A stretch of 64,000 nt of DNA. Origin: Arachnia propionica (GTDB taxonomy: Bacteria; Actinomycetota; Actinomycetes; Propionibacteriales; Propionibacteriaceae). This document shows positions 60,456 through 64,000 of the stretch, piece after piece. The notes beneath the pieces are model-generated. The model saw only the letters and a list, made by a program, of their open reading frames with translations. It did no database searches and was not told the DNA's origin. The stretch lies in contig NZ_CP146373.1 in the NCBI RefSeq assembly GCF_037055325.1, positions 1,612,001 to 1,676,000 of the forward strand, in the 5' to 3' direction. The first letter of the stretch is position 1, and every line of letters starts with the position of its first letter. Both the position numbers and the translations under genes were made by a program.

Positions 60456-62186
60456 ATGAAAGCTGCTTCATCGCGCGCCAGGGCGCGGAAGCTCCTGGCA
60501 TCAGCAGCCGCAACTCTTGCGGCGACCCTTACCCTTGGCACGCCCATGGCGCATGCCGAGGACCACTCGAACAGTTACCCGGAGGGATACCCGAAGGTCG
60601 GCACGCACGACGAGCGCGTATCCGGCTTCCAGTTGAACTTTACGAGGCAAGACGGCGCCTCCGGCCACGTCGAGACCAACCTGTTCACCGTGCACACCTC
60701 GGCGAGCAAGGAAGGCGCCATCAAGGCCTACTGCATCGAGCTCGACGTCGACATCAAGTACGAATCTGATCTCCGCGTCGGCGACTGGAAGGACTTCCCA
60801 GGCACCAACAAGTTCAAGGACAACGCCGAGATACAGTCCAAGGTCGCTTGGATCGCCCAGCGCAGCTACCCCCAGACCGACATGGCTGAGCTCACCAAGG
60901 CCAGCGGCATCGCCGGCCTGACCGAGCAGGAGGCCATCACCGCCACCCAGGCGGCCATCTGGCACTTCACCAATGATTACAAGTGGCTGGGCCTGGCGAA
61001 CGCCGACCAGGCGACGACGACCCGCGTCGAGAAGCTGTTCACCTACCTGACCGGGCAGACCAACACCGGACTGAAGGAGAGCAAGCAGCCGACCGTCGAG
61101 GCCGAGACCGGCGGCATCACCTTCACCCGCAGCGAGAACGGCTCCGAGGGCAAGGTCGGTCCGATCCGGTTCAAGTCCAGCCAGGCCACTTTCAAGCTGA
61201 CCAGCGAACTCAAGTACGAACTGATCAACGCACAGGGCGCCAAGGTTGATCTGAACGCCGTCCCTGCCGACACCGATCTGTACCTCAAGGTTCCAGCCGA
61301 CATGACCTCGGGCGAGCAGGAGTTCAAGGGCTCTGTCACGGGTAGCGTCTACGCCGGCAAGTTGCTGATCACCAAGGATGCGGTCGCAGGCGGCCCCCAC
61401 GGCCAGACCATCATCATCGGCTCCAACAAGGAGGTCACCACCGAGATTCAGGGCAAGATCAGCTGGTCCGTCACGCAGCAGACCCCGACCCCGGAGCCCA
61501 CGCCGACGCCGACCCCACCCGCGACGGAGACAACTCCGCCGAAGGCTGAGACCCCCCCGCCCGGGAACCCCTGCCAGCCCACGCAGCCTGCGAACCCCTG
61601 CCAGCCCACGCAGCCTGCGAACCCCTGCCAGCCCACGGGCACGGACGCAAACCAGACCGGTAATGGCAATGCCAACAGCAACGGGAATGGCAACGGCAAC
61701 GGCCACAACTGCGCCAACAACAGCACGGAAACCACCCAGACCGGTAACGGCCACAACTGCGCCAACAACGGCACGGACGCCAGCCAGACCGGCAACGACC
61801 GCGCCGCCAACGGCACGGAGGCCAACCAGACCGGCAACGGCAACAAGTGCGCCAACAACGGCACGGAAACCACCACCCAGACCGGTAACGGCCACAACTG
61901 CGCCAACAACGGCACGGACGCCAGCCAGACCGGCAACGACCGTGCTGCCAACGGCACGGAGGCCAACCAGACCGGCAACGGGAATGGAAACGGCAACGGC
62001 AACGATCCCGCAGCCAACCAGAACGGGAACGGCAACAACCGTTCCGGCAACGGCAACAACTGCACCCCCAACGGCACGGACGCCAGCCGTCCAACCGCGA
62101 CCGCCACGACCACTGTGACGGCCCCGGCTCCCGCTAATCCCCCGGCCGCCCACAAGCCGGGCCTGCCGAAGACCGGTAGCAACTAA
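60456..62186 (+). CDS. Thioester-domain surface protein with Asn/Gly/Thr/Cys-rich stalk, ends at LPKTGSN
   Basis: A 576-residue secreted protein. The Sec signal ends around GTPMAHAED. A thioester domain follows: Cys93 (KAYCIELDV) and Gln165 (TATQAAIWHF) are placed to form the internal Cys-Gln thioester that lets such adhesins bind host surfaces covalently. A second beta domain (~225-330) precedes a long stalk: NPCQPTQPA three times, then degenerate NCANNGT-ETTQTGNGH repeats. The stalk has eight Cys. The chain ends LPKTGSN without the usual hydrophobic segment and basic tail. GAGGAAG precedes the ATG. A paralog follows. Confidence 0.88.
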   Translation: MKAASSRARARKLLASAAATLAATLTLGTPMAHAEDHSNSYPEGYPKVGTHDERVSGFQLNFTRQDGASGHVETNLFTVHTSASKEGAIKAYCIELDVDIKYESDLRVGDWKDFPGTNKFKDNAEIQSKVAWIAQRSYPQTDMAELTKASGIAGLTEQEAITATQAAIWHFTNDYKWLGLANADQATTTRVEKLFTYLTGQTNTGLKESKQPTVEAETGGITFTRSENGSEGKVGPIRFKSSQATFKLTSELKYELINAQGAKVDLNAVPADTDLYLKVPADMTSGEQEFKGSVTGSVYAGKLLITKDAVAGGPHGQTIIIGSNKEVTTEIQGKISWSVTQQTPTPEPTPTPTPPATETTPPKAETPPPGNPCQPTQPANPCQPTQPANPCQPTGTDANQTGNGNANSNGNGNGNGHNCANNSTETTQTGNGHNCANNGTDASQTGNDRAANGTEANQTGNGNKCANNGTETTTQTGNGHNCANNGTDASQTGNDRAANGTEANQTGNGNGNGNGNDPAANQNGNGNNRSGNGNNCTPNGTDASRPTATATTTVTAPAPANPPAAHKPGLPKTGSN

Positions 62187-62197
62187 CACCCCCAAAT

Positions 62198-62235
62198 GTG
62201 AGAAGGGGCCGGGCTGACGCCCGGCCCCTTCTCAC
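62198..62235. terminator. Strong hairpin terminator
   Basis: A perfect 17-bp stem, GTGAGAAGGGGCCGGGC with its complement, encloses TGAC 12 bases after the stop of the first thioester protein. It is followed by ATCCACC rather than a T-run. Confidence 0.8.
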
Positions 62236-62373
62236 ATCCACCACCTGCCCGCCTCACCCAACCCCGAGGGTCAGTTAGTTGAAAATTTTCTGTAGCACTT
62301 TCGGCCAAACCCCATAGCCAAGCCCTCGTCACCCCCGACCGCGACACGCCCGAACGTGTGCGATGGGATGCTT

Positions 62374-62473
62374 CAATTAACCGAGGTAAATGCTTCTGAA
62401 GCAGGAACGACGCCCTCCAGGGGGCCTACGTCTCCCCTCCTTCACTAAAGTTCACCAACATGGGTTATAGTTC
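62374..62473 (+). promoter_or_regulatory. Conserved upstream region of thioester protein 2
   Basis: CAATTAACC (62374-62382) and TGGGTTAT (62461-62468, preceded by AAAGTTCACC) match the region upstream of the first thioester gene in sequence and spacing (87 versus 88 bases). This points to common regulation of both surface proteins. The remaining bases of 62236-62565 show no gene. Confidence 0.55.
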
Positions 62474-62565
62474 GCCAAGCGACTCTGTGAGAAGACCGTC
62501 AACAACCTGTCCGCAGGCCACGACTTCCCGTTGAGCCGTGAACCCCTAACGAATTGAGGAAGTTA

Positions 62566-63834
62566 ATGAAGGCTGCTTCATCGCGGACCAGGACGCGCAA
62601 GTTCCTGGCACTCGCCGCCACGACACTGGCGGCCACCCTCACCTTCGGCACCCCGATGTCAGCACACGCAGACGAGTCGGGCTTCACGTACCCTGAGGGC
62701 TACCCGAAGCTCGGAGCCGCCCAGGAGGGTTTCCACGGCTTCAACGTGAAGTCGCGCAACAACAGCAGTATCCCCACTCAGCTGTTCAGCGTCCACACCC
62801 GCGAGGACAAGGACGCCACCATCAAGGCCTACTGCGTCGAACTCGACGTCGGCGTCATGTTCAAATCGGACCTGACCGTCGGCAACTGGAAAGACTTCCC
62901 GGGCACCAACAACTTCAAGGGCAACGCCGAGGTTCAGGCCAAGGTCGCCTGGATCGCCCAGCGCAGCTACCCGCAGACCGACCTCAAGGTGGTCGCCGAG
63001 ACCGCAGGTGTGGCCGGTCTGACCGACAAGGAAGCCGTCACCGCAACCCAGTCGGCCATCTGGCACTTCACCAACGATTTCCAGTACACCGGCACCGTCA
63101 GCGGCATCGACCAGGCCTCCGCTACCAGGGTCCAGAAGCTCTACGAGTACCTGATCAGCGAGAAGAACGTGGGCTTGAAGGAAACCGCTCGGCCCACCGT
63201 CGAGTTCAAGGGAGCGACCAGCACCTCCGTGACGACCGGCGACAAGGTCGGACCGCTTCGCTTCGAGTCCAACCAGACCACCGTCAAGGTGACGAACAAG
63301 CTCGACTACGAGCTGGTCGACGCCAATAGCAACAAAGTTGATCTCAACGCCGTTCCCAGCGGCACCGACCTGTATCTCAAGGTTCCTGCTGGCGTGACCT
63401 CGGGCGAGCAGAAGTTCGACGTCAGCGCCACCGGTAGCGTCTACGCCGGCAAACTGCTCATCACCAAAAACGCCACCACCGAGCGGCACGGTCAGACCAT
63501 CATCATCGGTTCCAACACCGAAGTGGCGGTCAGCGGTACCGCTTCCTTCAAGTGGGCAACCACCCCGCCTGCGCCGGCAACCACCCAGCCCGCACCGGCA
63601 ACCACCCAGCCCGCGCCGGCAACCACCCAGCCCGCGCCGGCAACCACCCAGCCCGCGCCGGCAACCACCCAGCCCGCACCGGCAACCACCCAGCCCGCAC
63701 CGGCAACCACCCAGCCCGCAGATGATCCTGCGGAACCAATCACCCCGACTTCCACCGTCACTGTGACGGCTCCGGCCCCCCAGCCGAGCACCCCCGCCAA
63801 GAAGCCGGGCCTGCCGAAGACCGGCAGCAACTAA
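62566..63834 (+). CDS. Thioester-domain surface protein with PATTQPA repeats, ends at LPKTGSN
   Basis: A 422-residue paralog of 60456-62186. Signal peptide through MSAHAD; Cys90 (KAYCVELDVGV) and Gln162 (TATQSAIWHF) for the thioester; a second beta domain to ~330. The stalk here is short and made of 21-base units encoding PAPATTQ, about seven perfect or near-perfect copies (63566-63720), without Cys. The end, KKPGLPKTGSN, again lacks a hydrophobic segment. The ATG at 62566 has GAGGAAG seven bases upstream; four codons earlier is an alternative. Its terminator is at 63848. The two stalk types suggest independent diversification. Confidence 0.88.
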   Translation: MKAASSRTRTRKFLALAATTLAATLTFGTPMSAHADESGFTYPEGYPKLGAAQEGFHGFNVKSRNNSSIPTQLFSVHTREDKDATIKAYCVELDVGVMFKSDLTVGNWKDFPGTNNFKGNAEVQAKVAWIAQRSYPQTDLKVVAETAGVAGLTDKEAVTATQSAIWHFTNDFQYTGTVSGIDQASATRVQKLYEYLISEKNVGLKETARPTVEFKGATSTSVTTGDKVGPLRFESNQTTVKVTNKLDYELVDANSNKVDLNAVPSGTDLYLKVPAGVTSGEQKFDVSATGSVYAGKLLITKNATTERHGQTIIIGSNTEVAVSGTASFKWATTPPAPATTQPAPATTQPAPATTQPAPATTQPAPATTQPAPATTQPAPATTQPADDPAEPITPTSTVTVTAPAPQPSTPAKKPGLPKTGSN

Positions 63835-63847
63835 TACCCCCTAATGG

Positions 63848-63877
63848 AAAGGGGCCGGGTCGATACCCGGCCCCTTT
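63848..63877. terminator. Hairpin terminator of thioester protein 2
   Basis: AAAGGGGCCGGGT and its complement ACCCGGCCCCTTT form a 13-bp stem around CGAT, followed by TCGC. It is very similar to the hairpin after the first paralog, as expected of a duplicated unit. Confidence 0.8.
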
Positions 63878-64000
63878 TCGCACCCCCGGGATACCTGAAC
63901 ATTCAGTCGTATTGACCACATTTCACACCAACGTGACACAGCCACCTTCTTGCGCTAACTTCCTAAAAGTTAAGTTTTCATTGCATCTTCAATCACTTTG
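63878..64000. other. Window-end intergenic sequence
   Basis: AT-rich sequence after the second terminator with TTCCTAAAAGTTAAG near 63969. It may be the upstream region of a further gene beyond the window, perhaps a third paralog, but only promoter-like AT content supports this. Confidence 0.3.

Noticed and set aside
60501..62195. Antisense frame of 564 codons opposite thioester protein 1
   Set aside because: It is produced by the repeat-rich, codon-biased sense gene, which has signal peptide, thioester residues and terminator. The antisense product is low complexity (Val/Gly/Arg) without start context.
62198..62235. Riboswitch or leader RNA between the thioester genes
   Set aside because: The hairpin is a simple perfect stem just after a stop codon, with an equivalent after the paralog, so a terminator explains it.

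Overview
The window is high-GC DNA of actinobacterial type, with GTG starts, many ATGA/GTGA translational overlaps, a WhiB4/WblA regulator and MprAB-like signalling. Gene content fits a host-associated Propionibacteriaceae member, perhaps oral (Arachnia-like). That placement is inference from gene families, not a measured match.

Layout. (1) 1-10.4 kb: a tandem array of two-gene units, each a polytopic membrane protein with an extracellular PQQ-like domain followed by a lipoprotein of related fold. Three complete pairs and the end of a fourth lipoprotein are present. (2) 10.4-13.9 kb: decayed ORFs, a fused FAD monooxygenase/NAD(P)-binding protein and a dispersed 20-bp repeat. (3) 13.9-16.2 kb: a compact version of the mycobacterial Rv3672c-Rv3681c neighbourhood (nudix, nth, RidA, DUF4177, WhiB4). 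(4) 17-34 kb: an accessory zone rich in decay. It holds intact YefM-YoeB and VapBC modules, a truncated second VapC, two broken Fic genes, a HigA-like antitoxin split by an IS5-like element, an ISAs1-like element inserted in an ISL3-type remnant, a frameshifted MFS exporter, a TetR-MFS pair and an AKR-LysR pair. (5) 33.7-43.5 kb: housekeeping genes (ychF, M18 aminopeptidase, rmuC, alr) and a branched-chain/pyruvate dehydrogenase operon (E1alpha-E1beta-E2) with an inverted-repeat operator candidate. (6) 43.8-49.7 kb: a type VII secretion-type polymorphic toxin locus: a DUF6507-like helper, a frameshifted toxin ending in a Tox-REase-5-like nuclease, a long immunity-type protein, a DUF6177-like pair and a YfbM-like protein. 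(7) 49.8-58 kb: ornithine carbamoyltransferase, a low-molecular-weight phosphatase, an MprAB-like two-component system, low-complexity membrane and hypothetical proteins, and a split LppM-like lipoprotein. (8) 58-64 kb: a GH13 alpha-glucosidase and two thioester-domain surface proteins with repeat stalks that end exactly at LPKTGSN.

Main points for follow-up. The protein beside the REase-5 toxin (46451-47617) carries a C-terminal domain homologous to the toxin nuclease, with the presumed catalytic Asp and Glu/Lys replaced, so it looks like a toxin-derived pseudo-nuclease joined to an immunity domain. The PQQ membrane-protein/lipoprotein array is an amplified system of unknown function. The two thioester adhesins lack the hydrophobic segment and charged tail that normally follow LPXTG. 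Several broken genes carry in-frame TGA where tryptophan is plausible.
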